A stretch of DNA of 64,000 nucleotides from Cafeteria roenbergensis (Eukaryota; Sar; Bigyra; Bicosoecida; Cafeteriaceae): contig VLTN01000079.1 in NCBI GenBank assembly GCA_008330645.1, positions 62,001-126,000 of the forward strand, in the 5' to 3' direction. The translations under genes and the position numbers were made by a program. The notes beneath the pieces were generated by a model. The model had not been told where the DNA came from and did not search any database. It saw only the letters and a program-made list of their open reading frames with translations. This document shows positions 22,884-33,530 of this stretch, piece by piece; within the stretch, counting starts at the first letter, position 1; every line of letters starts with the position of its first letter.

Positions 22884-24251
22884 TCAGTCTCCCCCGCTAG
22901 CCCGCCGCGCCCCAGCCACTCGAACGCGCTCGGCCAGCGGCGCCCGCCGCCGCACATACATCAGCATGTACGCCTGCTGCTGCAGAGCCGACCCTTCCAG
23001 CTCTGCCTCGCTCTCCAGCGGCCACGAGTGCGCGTCGTCGAACACCCGCCAGCCGCCCCCGCTGGCAGAGCCCGACGCTGCCTCGGCAGAGCTCCTGGCC
23101 ACGAGCGTGTAATGCCCCGACTCCATCCCCCCGACGTGGCACACCACTCCGAAGAGGTCGTAGCAGGGCGAGGCTGCCTGCCGCCACGCCGGCCGGTCGG
23201 CAGAGCCGCTGCCTCCTGTCAACGAGGCAGCTCTGCCAGTCGCGCTCCGTGGTACGGGCGCCTCAGGCGACGTGTTGCCTCCGCCCACGGCTGGCTCTGC
23301 TGAGGCGACGGCAGGAATAGCCGCGCCGGGACGACGGCCCGCTGACTGACCCGCGACGTGCTGTTGACCGCTTCCAGTCGCGCTTTGGACTGTCACGGTC
23401 ACTGCAGACCGTGAACGCAGCAGATTCAGCGGCTCCCGGCGCGAAACCGCGGAGAGCGGCGACATGACCACCTGCGGCTTGGAGGTGCTTGACTCACGCG
23501 AGGTGTCCAGCGGCGCGGGGAGCGACCCCGCAATCCTGCCGTCAGACTCGCCACTCAACGACGGACCGCCCAGCGGTTTCACGCGCGCTGGGCTCAGACC
23601 AGGACTGTACAGCTTGGACGAAGTGCCAGATCCTGCCGACGCTGCAGAGCCCTGCGAAGTGGCACTGCCCCGTGCAGACCGAGCAGCCGCCACGCCCGCG
23701 ACCATTGCCGGGTTCGTGACGAAGACTGTACCAGACTCTCCAGCCTCGCCACCGGCATCCGGGGCAACGAATCCAGCCAGCGACCCTGCCGCCGTGGATC
23801 CTGCCGTGGATCCCGCCGTTCCGGTTGGCGACTGGGGCAGGACCTCCGACGTGGCAGAGCCATGGTCAGATCCTGCCAGCGTGCGCGACGACGCCGCCCG
23901 CTGCCCGGTCCTGGGGAGGGGGGACCTGTCAGTGAACGGGTCCATGCGGAGGCCCCGCAACGGAAACACCACTCGCTGCGAAGACTTGCTGGCTCTGCCA
24001 GACCGGTGCACGTGAAACCGCTTCAGAACAATGATGAGGATCGGAGGCAGCGGCGAAGAAAGGATGTGCCGTGAGATTACGCACCCGCTATCACCGCAAC
24101 CGCCACAGCGTCGCCCCTCGAGCACGGACGGCAAAAAGTAAGCCCGAATGCAGTCCTCCAGGAACACAACAGACGAGTCACCGCCTCCAACACCGGCAGA
24201 GCCGATGGCAGAGCCGATGGCAGAGCCCGGGCCCGCAAGGCGCCTGCCGCT

Positions 24252-24307
<56 letters not shown>

Positions 24308-27300
24308 TGGCCCGGCTGCCCACCGCTCGAGTGAAGGGGCCGGGCGAGGAACCGGAGTGACTGCCGGCTTGCCGCGCAGCGGCCGCCGCCGACACAGCTG
24401 TGCCGGCAGCACCTGCGGCCGCCGCCGCCTGCGTGTGCCTGGCGACCGAGGGGTCCCGAAGCCAGTCCACGGCTGCGTTGAGGGCGGCTTCGTCTAGGAA
24501 GGGTTTCAACACCGCTCCAGCCCCTCCGCCAGGTCCGGAAGGATCTGCCGCAGCGGAAGCTCTGCCTGATCCTTCCGAAGCGCCCACCCGCGCGACATCG
24601 CTCACGAAACCGCCGATTCGTACCCTCTGCTCCAAGCCGGGCAGCGGCAGCGGCGGGTCTGCGAGCAGGGCTGCGATCGACAGAGCTGCAGAGCCGGATC
24701 CTTCCGTCCGTTGCGAAACCGCCCTCCAAGAAGACGATATCCTTCCCCGAGAAGAAGTGCCTGCCCGCTGTCTCTTGACCGTCTTGATGGCGGAAACCGC
24801 CGCCCTGGTCACTGCCGGCGGCAGCGGGTCAGAGCGCATGACGTCGAGCGGCGGCAGCATCTCGCCGCCGCGAGGACCCGCCTTGGTTGCGCACCGGCCG
24901 CAGGAGACACAGGCCGCCCTCTCTTCGGTCAAAAGAAATGCCGCCTGCTTCACCACCGAGGTTGTCTGCCGCAGCGCGGCGGAGCGATGAGCGTCCGCTC
25001 CCGTGCTGGAGCCGTCCGGCAGCGCTGTGAGGTCTGCCGCCCCGCTCGACCCAGACGCCACAGTAGGAGGGTCTGCTGGGGGCGCGGTGCTGCGATCAGT
25101 GACCCCCGCGTCCTTGGCAGCCAGGAGCGACGCCCGATGGTCAGGCACGCTCAAGTCCTGCGCCAACGCAGGCTCAAATATGGAATAGACATTCGCTAAA
25201 ATAAGCAAACGTGAATGCAGGGCCGATAGGGATACGGATCGCAGTGATATCGCGACGTGGCGCGCGCGCGTGAGGGATAGGGGTGGGGGGGGTGGGGGGG
25301 GGGTGTGCGGCGGTTCAGCCCTTCGGCACGATGGGCCCGAAAGCTCGCAGCAGGAATCAAGCTGGTGCCAGCATCGGTCCGTCAGCTCGCAGCAGGAATC
25401 AAGCTGATGCCAGCATCGATCCGTCAGCTCGCAGCAGGAATCAAGCTGGTGCCAGCATCGGCCCGGCCAGTGGCCACGCCCCTCACCTCGTGCAGCGCGT
25501 CCAGGAGCGCAACGAGTGCCTCGTGGGCGTCGTGCTGGTCCACGCCGAGGAACTGGGGGCTGCGATCGGACAGCCACTTCTTGACCACCGCTGCGGGGCG
25601 GCGGGCGGCAGCGAGGGACACGCCGCGGCCAGAGTGTGGCTTTCGGACAGGGACGGTGCGGTGGTGACTGGCGGGAGCCGGGCCTGACACCCGTCACTCG
25701 AGCAGCAGGCGCTGGCGCAGCGACAGCTGCCAAGGCGGCAGCTGGAAACAGCGACAGCGGCCCTCCGGCGTCTCACCGGGCACAACGGACTCGTGCAATC
25801 CTGCCGACAGGGACCCCAACAGGGCGGACATTGCAGCTGCCACGGAGCCGCTGCCCACCGCACCGGGCGCCGCCTGAGCTGGCGTCAGTGCCAGGTAGCT
25901 GGCAATGGGCTGCATGTGGGCGATTGCCTGCGACCAACGGGCGATGGACAAGTGACAGCCACAAGACCGGCACACGATGGACACACGATCGACGCGCAGC
26001 CACAACGTTTGCGGAGGCGGCTGACGGGGTTTCAGCACCCCGCCCACCGCTCCCGTTCCCCTCCCCCTCCCCACTCTCTCTCTCACGCTCGCGCTCACGC
26101 TCACACTCGCGCTCGCCCCTTCAACGCCTCATCCCTGCAGCGTTTCGTGCCTGCCCCGCCGACACACTCGCGCGGCGACGCGGCGGCAGCACGGTGTCTC
26201 TCACCTGCAGCACCGCGTTCAGGTAGCAGCTGTTCCCGAAGTTGACCAGCCCCGCGCCCGCCGTGGCTCTGCATGCGTCTCTCGAGGCGGGCTCTGCCCC
26301 AGCCAAAGTGGCAGAGCCGCCGGCTGCCAGGGGGCCCACCCCTGGGGGGCACAGGGCCGCGACCAGCCGCTCGTCGTCAGCGTCTGACCCGCCGTCGCAG
26401 GGGCGGGCAGCCGCCTGCTGGGAGGGTGAGTCGCCTCCGTAGTAGGGCCCCAGTGATGTCCGCATGACATCATCCGATCGCCAGACGAACGTCACTTGGC
26501 AGAGCCGCAGCGTCGCTGTGCCGCCTCCGTCAAGCACGACGTCGACCAGGGGGTCGAACCCGCGGTCGCTCGTGGCGTCTGACCCGGCGTCAGACCCAGG
26601 CCCCACGCTCCCTGCGACCGACATGGCTCCGCTGTCCTCCGGCTCTGCCGGCACGGGCCCCGCCTGGCCAACCGCCTGTTCTGCAGAGAGCGTCAGCGTG
26701 GCCGGCGCGAGGTCACCCGCCGCCGTGAGCGCCCAGATCCTCCAGCCATGGAAGCGACCATCAGCAGCGTAGCCTGAGCGGGCCGTGTGCCTGTCAGCAT
26801 CTCCGCCCTCCGAGCCAGTGGAACACTCGCGACCGATGCATGCACCGGCACCGGCGCCGGCTCCAGCACCGGCTCCAGCACCGGCACCGGAACCGGCTCC
26901 AGCTCCAGCACCGGCTCCAGCTCCAGCGGTGCCGCTGGCTTGCGCGGTCTTGCGCCCTGCCACGACATGCAAGGGAGGAACCGGCAGAGCTGGAGGCGGC
27001 AGAGCCGACCCGCGGCCTGCTGCTAGGTGCGCGGGCGGAAGGATTCCCGGGGTCGGCACCCACAGCAGGTGCACCGTGCAGAGCCTCAGGAGAAACCGCT
27101 GGGGCATGTGCTCGGGATGCAGGCGTCGCGTGGCTCTGCCGATGGGGCCCAACGTCTCTGCAGGCTCTGCCCCGTCCGGGACGAACTGCGCGCCTCCGGT
27201 GCGCTCCACGGTGTGGCGCCCCGATGGCCCGTGGAAAGCCGTCACGTCGAAGAGGCCCCACAGCCCTGAAGGGCCCCGAATGAGCGCGCGGTGGCCAACG

Positions 27301-28972
27301 GCACGGGCGCCCTCCAGCGGGTTCACGGGTGCCCACTCCATGTCGGGCAGGCTGTACCAGCGCTCGTCGCCGTCGGCAAAGGCCACAAAGTGGGACTGCG
27401 CAACGGCGAAGCACCAGGAAGGGCTCCCAAGGGCGGGTGAATGCGGGCGAAGCAGCGCGCAGGTCAAGGGCACGACCGGGGAATCAAGGGCGCCGAGACG
27501 GATAGAACGACAATCCCCGAAACGGACACGGACGTGGGTGGCAGGGGGGGGCATGGTGGAAGGGGAGGAGGGGGGGGCGCGCTGGGAATAGTTGCGCAAA
27601 GTGGTTTTGTTTTTCCGCCAGCTGCGCTTGCAACTGCAAGGCCAGCTCCTGCCCGCTGCGCCGGTCCCTGCCCTGCTGGGCCGCGCAGCCACTCGCAGGG
27701 ACCGGAAGCGGCGCAGCGGGGAGCGACAGGGCTGGATCGGCGGCTGGTCGAGGCGGGGCACGCGCCGCGACAGAACGAAACAGATGGCAACCGCGGCTGC
27801 CCAAAACGATGTGCACGCGACGCCCGATCCGACGGCCACGGCTGCACGGCCACGTGCTCTGGAGAGCACTGAGACCGCAGGCCTGGGGTGGTCAGCCCGC
27901 GTCTGGAGGACCGGGATGGGCGGCTCAGGCGGCCGCTGGCGCCTGGCAACTGCCCCTTGGCCGGGTCGCCAACGACTTGCCCCGCAGGCATGCACGCTCC
28001 CCGTGTGGCTGTCCCGTGGCCCAAGCGCCGGGAAGACCATTGATTTCATTCCTTGCTTCCGTTCTCACCTGCATAGACGCCGAGTAGCCGCGAACTTGGC
28101 CGCTGTACCATCGCCGGTCTGCCACCCAGTGCACGGACACCCACTGGCCAACAAGCGACGCCCGGCGCCGGACGCGCCCACCCACGCGCCTGCGACGAAG
28201 CGAAGCAGCCGCAGCATGCCGAACGGCCGTGCAAGCGCCGCCGTGCGGGGCAGCGTCTGGCGGTGCTGCATCGGCAATCCACGGCGAGACGCCGCGCAAA
28301 CGCCCGTCACCCAAGTGCTCGGCGCACTGCCGCCCGGGCCCGCCAAGACTGTCGGGCAGCACTGCGTGGATGTCTCCCGAGCTCATGTCCGAGGGCAAGG
28401 CGTTTTCGGCCTGCCAGTCGAGGGCGGCAGGCCCGGTTCGGGACGGCCGCTCAGCAGCGCCCGCCAGCAGCACCTCCGTCGCCTGATCCTGCGACTGCTC
28501 CGGCAGCAGCACCGCCTCGCCGCGCCGCAGCATCGTGCGCAGCGGCACCCGCCGCGTGGTCCCAACATCGCGGCCCTCCGTGGCCTGCTTGGCTGACTCC
28601 GAGCGGGCCAGGCCGGCCGCCGAGGGGCTCAGCCACACCACGGACGCCTCGCCGTGAGCGTGCTGCCGCAGAACCATGGCGGCGTGCCTGCGGGGACCCC
28701 CGAGCGACAACAGGCAAGGTTTGGGCGGTGCCGAGGCTGCGATGCAGCCCATTGCGCCTGCCGGGCGGCTGCTGCGTGCGCCCTGCAACCGCAGCTCGGC
28801 GCGCGACTGCAACACGGGCTGCAAGCAGCGTCTTGCGGGCGAGGCTGCACCGCCGGCGCCCCTCCCGCGCGCCTGCCGTGGCGCGACCGCTCCGCGACCC
28901 GCGCACTCACATCAGCCCGTCAGAGCGGCGCACATCCACGAGACGCCCAACAAGCGCGATGTCCGCCGCCAT
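22884..28972 (-). CDS. Ubiquitin-specific protease (USP/UCH family) with N-terminal Tudor-like modules
   Basis: Six exons: 28972-28911, 28687-28069, 27395-26205, 25927-25777, 25683-25487, 25157-22884; 1497 residues. Every junction has GTGAG/GCAG-type sites (the fourth acceptor is TGTCAG) and keeps frame. Exon 1 (MAADIALVGRLVDVRRSDGL) joined to exon 2 (VLRQHAHGEASVVWLS) looks like an SH3/Tudor-like fold. The exon 2/3 junction rebuilds a clear Tudor motif: GQWVSVHWVADRRWYSGQV, then SHFVAFADGDERWYSL. The USP core has the Cys box NFGNSCYLNAVLQ (Cys617), the QFLGVDQHDAHEALVALLD box, CxxC pairs (CVSC, CGGC) that may be the zinc ribbon, LIIVLKRFHVHRS, the His box GGMESGHYTLVAR (His1422) and WRVFDDAHSW (Asp1447/1448). 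All catalytic residues are present, so an active deubiquitinase is expected. Large Ala/Ser/Gly inserts lie between boxes. The Tudor modules suggest binding of a methylated protein, perhaps chromatin; that is inference. Confidence 0.88.
24257..24306. repeat. (CCG)n microsatellite
   Basis: About sixteen CCG triplets in the last exon of the USP gene. On the coding strand they give a poly-Gly linker just before the segment containing EDCIRAYFLPSVLEG. Confidence 0.85.
25342..25467. repeat. 42-bp minisatellite, three copies, inside a USP intron
   Basis: Three head-to-tail 42-bp units beginning AGCTCGCAGCAGGAATCAAG at 25342, 25384 and 25426, differing at a few bases. They lie inside the 329-nt intron between the fifth and sixth USP exons. 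Because 42 is a multiple of three the repeat also stays open in a shadow frame, but splice sites on both sides exclude it from the message. Confidence 0.85.
26837..26932. repeat. CCGGCTCCAGCA/CCGGCACCGG simple repeat
   Basis: Hexamer-based run in the third USP exon. It encodes a (Gly-Ala)n linker between the Tudor region and the catalytic core. Confidence 0.75.
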
Positions 28973-29906
28973 TTGCCTGAGCGTTGGTGCGCCTCAGGCG
29001 CCGCGCGGCCCGCCGAGCACCAGGCCGCCCTGACAGCTCCGCCGCGGGGCTCGCGCACTCGCGCGCAGGGCGCCAGGTCGGGCACGCAGCGACGCGCCCG
29101 GGGCGGTTCCAGGCCTTCCAAGCCCCGGTCGGCAGTGTGCTGGAAATTGCAGCGACCAAACGCCGAGGCTCTGCTACCCCGCACCGTGGCTCCGGTTGAA
29201 GCGGGAACGTTCCAGGCAACGGCCAGTGTCGGGGTCACTGGCGGCCAGGGGACCAGGCGCCGGGAGCGCTCTCTCGCAAGCGAGCCCCACCCTCGATGGC
29301 AGGAGCAGGGGCGGCTGTCGTGACGCTGGCGCGAAGGCAGGTGCGCTCCGTTTGTGGACGCAAACGCTGTCAGCTGCTCAGTCTGCCAGCCCACGAGGTG
29401 CCGCCATTCCCTCCCACCCCCCCCACCCCCCGAGAAAGCACGAGCAGCGATGAGTGGCCACCACTGTCGCTGTGCGTGCGGGGGCGGACCAAAGCACTGG
29501 CACCGCCTCGCGCGCGGCCGGCACCTGACGCGCGTCGCAGCTGCGCGCGAGCCCCGAGACCGGCAGCAACCAGCCCCGAGGGCACGGGCTGGCCGCCGTC
29601 GTGGCTGGTTTGCGGGAGTCACGGCACGCCCCTCGCGCCCGGTTCGCGCTCGGGGAGGGGCTGGGCGCCCGCCACAAATGCAAGCGCTGCCGACTTGACA
29701 GAGAGCCAGATCAACTGCCGCCCGAGGCTGTCACTCGAGCGCACCTCGAGCCAGGAGCGCCCCGCTACCCCGCTGTGCTGCGTGGCGAGCGCGGCGCTCC
29801 TGGGATAGACTCTCCACAACCGCCCTGGCCTCAAATGTGTGGCGATTGCAGCGACCCCGGCGGTGAGGCGTCGTTTGTGGGGCGCGCATGCAGCAATGAC
29901 CTCGGC
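28973..29906. other. Intergenic region between carrier 3' end and USP start
   Basis: This 934-bp gap lies between two minus-strand genes. It should hold the carrier's 3' untranslated region and the USP promoter. Several open frames cross it on both strands, but none resembles a known family or shows convincing splice-site pairs. I see nothing further. Confidence 0.4.
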
Positions 29907-31040
29907 TCAGCTGTGCCGCGCGGATGCGCTCAACGCCGAGCGCAACACATCGTAGCCGAAAAACGTCGCCCATGCTCCCAAACCAGCCTTGAGGACAGAC
30001 GGGCCCGTTCCGCGCCACAAGTGCGCCGCCCCGCCGCGCCTGAGCAGCTCTCTGGCAATCGCCACCCCGGACACGGCCCCGTGACCGCCCACGCCGCTCG
30101 CCCGCTGCTGCATCTGCGCGACCTGCATGTGCTTTCGGATCACGTCCAGAGGCATGACCAGCAGCTTGGCGGCCACGCCCGACACCGCCCCAGCCACGGA
30201 CGTGATGCCGAGCGTCTGGGCGCGGCTGGGTGCGTCCGCCCGCGCCGCACCGCCGCTCCGCGGCATGGCCAGCGCGCTCCGCGCCACCGGCGCATCAGAG
30301 GCAGCAGCGGCAGCGCCGCCAGAGGCAGCGGCGTCACTCGGGGGCCCCGTCGCCACGCTGGCGGCACCCCCTCCCCGGCGCCTCCCGCCGTTGAACCGCC
30401 GCACTGCCCGTGTCAGGCCCTTGTGGACCGCCTCGTACGTGGCAAAGCCCGCGCCCGCGGCGGGCACCACCTGCAGCAGCGTCGGGGTCAGGCCTGCAAA
30501 GAGCCCCCGCACGCCGCCCCCCCCGCCCCCCCCGCCGCGGGCCACGTCCAGAAGCACGTCCCACATGTGGGCGTGCACGCGCGGCACGCCCTGGCTCGCA
30601 AGCCTGGTGCGCGCCAGGTCCAGGGGGTACGTCGCAGCGGTGGCCGTGGCGCCGGTGAGGCAGCCGGCCACGAGGGCGGGCCCGCCCCAGAGCCCCGCCA
30701 CCACGGGCGACGCGGCGGCGGCACTGTACGCGTAGCTGTAGATTGGGAACTGCAGCGCCCCGTACGCGGCGTAGAGCGCGATTCCGGCAGTGTTGCCGCG
30801 AAAAAACGCGCGCCAGCCCTCCTCGGCCCACAGCTGGCGGGTCGCCCCTGCCAGGCTCAGACGGAGCCGGTCGGAAGACCCGCCGTGCCACAGCTGCATG
30901 CGGATCTTGATCACGTCCAACGGGGCCGTGACGGTGCGCGCAAACACCGAGGCGCCGACGCCAGCGAGCGCCATTCTGCTTGCGGCTCCGCCGTCGCCAT
31001 TTCCGTCGCCGCCTGCGCCGTCTCCAGAGCCGTGGGCCAT
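29907..31040 (-). CDS. Mitochondrial carrier (SLC25), probably thiamine pyrophosphate type
   Basis: Inner-membrane transporter of 377 residues in one exon, with three tandem carrier modules. The Px(D/E)xx(K/R) signatures are PLDVIKIRMQ (module 1), PLDLARTRL (module 2) and PLDVIRKHMQ (module 3). Matching second-half motifs are EEGWRAFFRGNTAG, VRGLFAGLTPTLLQVVPAAG and AAHLWRGTGPSVLKAG. The first module (ASVFARTVTAPLDVIKIRMQ) and the pattern TYEAVHKGL resemble the Tpc1/SLC25A19 subgroup that imports thiamine pyrophosphate. The subgroup is a judgement from memory, not a search. Extra length comes from a Gly run in module 2 and an Ala-rich loop before module 3. The ATG lies only 35 nt downstream of the stop of a small membrane ORF on the same strand. 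Confidence 0.85.
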   Translation of the reverse strand: MAHGSGDGAGGDGNGDGGAASRMALAGVGASVFARTVTAPLDVIKIRMQLWHGGSSDRLRLSLAGATRQLWAEEGWRAFFRGNTAGIALYAAYGALQFPIYSYAYSAAAASPVVAGLWGGPALVAGCLTGATATAATYPLDLARTRLASQGVPRVHAHMWDVLLDVARGGGGGGGGVRGLFAGLTPTLLQVVPAAGAGFATYEAVHKGLTRAVRRFNGGRRRGGGAASVATGPPSDAAASGGAAAAASDAPVARSALAMPRSGGAARADAPSRAQTLGITSVAGAVSGVAAKLLVMPLDVIRKHMQVAQMQQRASGVGGHGAVSGVAIARELLRRGGAAHLWRGTGPSVLKAGLGAWATFFGYDVLRSALSASARHS

Positions 31041-31075
31041 TGCCGGTCAGCGTCAGGACTCCCCGACTGCGCGCC

Positions 31076-31276
31076 TCAGTCGCGCTTCTCTGGCCCCTTG
31101 CCACCGTCCCAGTGCTGTGCGCTGTCGCTGCCCAGGTCCTTCGGCGTCGGCTCGTCGAGGTCCGACTCCCTCAGCGGCCGCCGGTGCGTTGCCGGCGCCC
31201 AGCTGACCGCGGACGGAAGCAGGATGGCTGCGAAGAGAACCACGGCCAGGAGAAGGTTCACCTGCCAGTCGTCCAT
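31076..31276 (-). CDS. Small single-pass membrane protein, 66 residues, unknown
   Basis: Short frame from ATG 31276 (MDDWQVNLLLAVVLFAAILL) with one N-terminal hydrophobic helix of about 20 residues, then a polar, Asp/Glu/Lys/Arg-rich tail ending GGKGPEKRD. The composition (little Ala, balanced charge, one Trp-rich hydrophobic segment) is unlike the random GC-rich shadow frames here, which favours a real protein. It ends 35 nt before the carrier start codon, so it is either a separate gene with a very tight spacing, or an upstream frame on the carrier transcript. No family recognised. Confidence 0.5.
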   Translation of the reverse strand: MDDWQVNLLLAVVLFAAILLPSAVSWAPATHRRPLRESDLDEPTPKDLGSDSAQHWDGGKGPEKRD

Positions 31277-31684
31277 GCGCCGGCAAGAAGCACGTGGGGC
31301 GACCGGCTGTGAGCTGGCACTCTCAATCGGGGCCGGCAGAGCCCTCGTCGAGCTGCGGCCTCCCCGCGGCTCGAGCGCTCGTCCCGTCCCATCGAGGCCG
31401 ACGAAGCGCGTCCCGGGCGGCGCAGCGGCAGGTCGCGCCTCGCGGGGCGGCGAGGCCGGAAGGGCCAGGTGCCGCGGGGGCCCTTGCTGCCAGGTCGTGC
31501 AGCCTTCACCTGGTGGCGGTTGCGCTTCCTCCGGCGAAATCACTGGCAACGACGGGACGCTTGAAGCTGGGAGTCTCTGGCTTGCTCTGCTCGGCCCGCG
31601 GGCCTGCCTGTTGCGAGGCCGCGCGCGCCCCGAGCGGCGCCGGCCCCCGCCAAGCGGCACTTGGCCTGCAGGCCCTGGTTTTCG
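31277..31684. promoter_or_regulatory. Divergent intergenic region
   Basis: These 408 bases separate the small membrane ORF / carrier pair (minus) from the multipass membrane gene (plus). Open frames in it match nothing. Likely promoters; a further 5' exon for either side cannot be excluded. Confidence 0.35.
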
Positions 31685-32680
31685 ATGGCGAGCACACGGC
31701 CTGCCCGGCTGTCCGACGAGGAGGAGCCGCCTGCGCCCGCCAGCGACCTCGGCTTGCCGCGCCCCTCCCAGTCTGGCACCAAGGCCGCGCTCGCGGCCGA
31801 CCCGGACGCGACGCTTCTCACCCATGCGCTCTCGTCGGTCACGTCCACGGGACTGCCGCTGGCGTATGTGCTGGGCGCGGCCGCCGTGATTGTGGCAGCA
31901 ATCTCGTTCCATGCCACGGCCATCCTTCTCGTTATCAGCGAGCAAAAGCTTGAGGAGTACTCCGTCGACCGTGGCACCTGCTCAGGGTGCAGCTGCTGGG
32001 ACGGCCTGTCCAAGGCCCCCTACGACAAGGGACGGTTCAAGTTCGTCTTCTTCAACATGGCGTGGGAGACGACGTTGCTGCTGGCAATTTTGGTCGTTCA
32101 CGTCCTGCTTCTCGACCGGTCGATCCGCGCTCTGGCCTCGGCGGTGCTCTCGGGGCGCGCAAACTGGCCGGCGATCGTGGCCTTTCTTGCGAGCATGCCC
32201 GGCGTGTTCTACGGTGCGGGCGCTCTGAGCCACTACATCAACGACCAAGACCACCGCATGGTCCCGACTCAGCTCTACTTTAGCATCACGGAGACCATCT
32301 GCGCTGCGTGCATCCTCCGCTCGACGGCCGCCCCAGGCGTGAGCAGCGCGGCTGAGGCGCAGGCCGAGGCAGCGACCCGTAGGCTGGGAGTGTGGCTGGC
32401 GTGGTCCATCTCGCTGACGCATGTCGTGCTTGCAGGGCTGGACCAGATCATTGAGGACCTCTTCGTGCGGTCATCGACGGTGCAGCCGCAAGCCTATGCG
32501 CGCGCGCTGGTGTTCAGTACCACGGACTGCATCGTGCTCGCGTGGGCGTCGTGGGAGCTTGGCATGTGCCTTTGCAGGAGGCGCGGTGCCACCCCCCCGT
32601 CGTGGCGCACCGCTGCCGTTTGGCTCGTCGCCGTTGCAGCGGTGTGCACCTGGTACCGGCTTGCGCTGCCTCTCGTGTGA
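31685..32680 (+). CDS. Multipass membrane protein of unknown family (about seven helices)
   Basis: 331 residues from ATG 31685 (MASTRPARLSDEEEPP). After a polar, acidic and Ser/Pro-rich N-terminus there are about seven hydrophobic segments: YVLGAAAVIVAAISFHATAI, TTLLLAILVVHVLLLD, AIVAFLASMPGVFYGAG, a weaker LYFSITETICAACIL, LGVWLAWSISLTHVVLAG, ALVFSTTDCIVLAWAS and VWLVAVAAVCTWYRLAL. A loop holds CSGCSCWDGLSKAPYDKGRF. It lacks the Ala/Gly low-complexity tracts of its neighbours, which fits a constrained membrane protein. Seven helices raise the idea of a receptor, but I see no rhodopsin, frizzled or other class signature. Function unknown. Confidence 0.7.
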   Translation: MASTRPARLSDEEEPPAPASDLGLPRPSQSGTKAALAADPDATLLTHALSSVTSTGLPLAYVLGAAAVIVAAISFHATAILLVISEQKLEEYSVDRGTCSGCSCWDGLSKAPYDKGRFKFVFFNMAWETTLLLAILVVHVLLLDRSIRALASAVLSGRANWPAIVAFLASMPGVFYGAGALSHYINDQDHRMVPTQLYFSITETICAACILRSTAAPGVSSAAEAQAEAATRRLGVWLAWSISLTHVVLAGLDQIIEDLFVRSSTVQPQAYARALVFSTTDCIVLAWASWELGMCLCRRRGATPPSWRTAAVWLVAVAAVCTWYRLALPLV

Positions 32681-33530
32681 GCGGCGCGTGCGCAAGCATT
32701 TTCGAACACCGGTCGTTAGCTCATTCGCCCTTGGGGGCGACGGCGCTGCCCGAGCGCGGCTGCGGCTGCTTGGGAGGCCAGCGAGCACAACGCGATGCTT
32801 CCGGCGCCATCACCAATGCCGTGCGAGAACGACACGCGCGCTTGGTAGTCGCCACTCCGTATGCAGCCACGGCCGAGCTGCAACCCAAATTTACACCCCC
32901 GAAATAGGCAAACTCCCCAGGAGAGGGTTTGGCGGCCGGACGACGTGCGCACGGGCCGGCAACCGGCGACACCTTGCCTCACCCTTGCTCGGCATGGCAA
33001 CACCCCGCCACGTCCACAAGGCGGTCTGCGCTAACGACTGCGGCAAAGTGCATAGCCGCTCCCTCTTGTTCCGAAGCGGAGATGTTGATATCGGTTGCCT
33101 GCTGGCGTGCTGGTGCACAGCGAGGACTCGCCACCACAGACTCGTGCTCCCTCCTCCCCAGTGTTGTGGCGCAGGGTCTTGCGTGCGCAGTCGCCGTCGA
33201 GCTCCACAAGGTTGCCGGTGCAGCGGCTGCGCTCGCGCTTTCGTTTCCTTTGTGAACATGCCGGGGTGTGCTCGGTAGCTCAACCACGCGCCGGCCTGGC
33301 CCAGGCTAGCGAGTTTGAGGATTGCACCTTGAGCGCTCACACGCCTGCGGGAGCGGCCGGCCGACACTCTGGGAGGTGCTGCTTTGGGCCATCATTCCGT
33401 CGCGCGCCTGACTCAACACAACTGCAGAACCACTCCCAGGCTGCTGAGTCGCCACAAGCTAGCATGGGCCACAGTTGGCGGACTCAGCCCTCTGGCAGCT
33501 TGGGAGGGGGAGAAACCGGAGAAGTCAGAG
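32681..33530. other. Convergent intergenic region
   Basis: This 850-bp gap lies between the 3' ends of the multipass membrane gene and the type I membrane gene. Base composition is less extreme than in coding regions. No frame shows domain-like sequence, and I see no RNA gene. Confidence 0.4.

Noticed and set aside
25342-25467. CRISPR-like appearance of evenly spaced repeats
   Set aside because: The 42-bp units are contiguous with no spacers and lie in a eukaryotic intron. The same holds for the 30-bp arrays at 45121 and 59941.
29601-31889. Plus-strand 762-codon frame covering the carrier gene
   Set aside because: It is antisense to three intact carrier modules and reads as Arg/His/Gly-rich shadow sequence.
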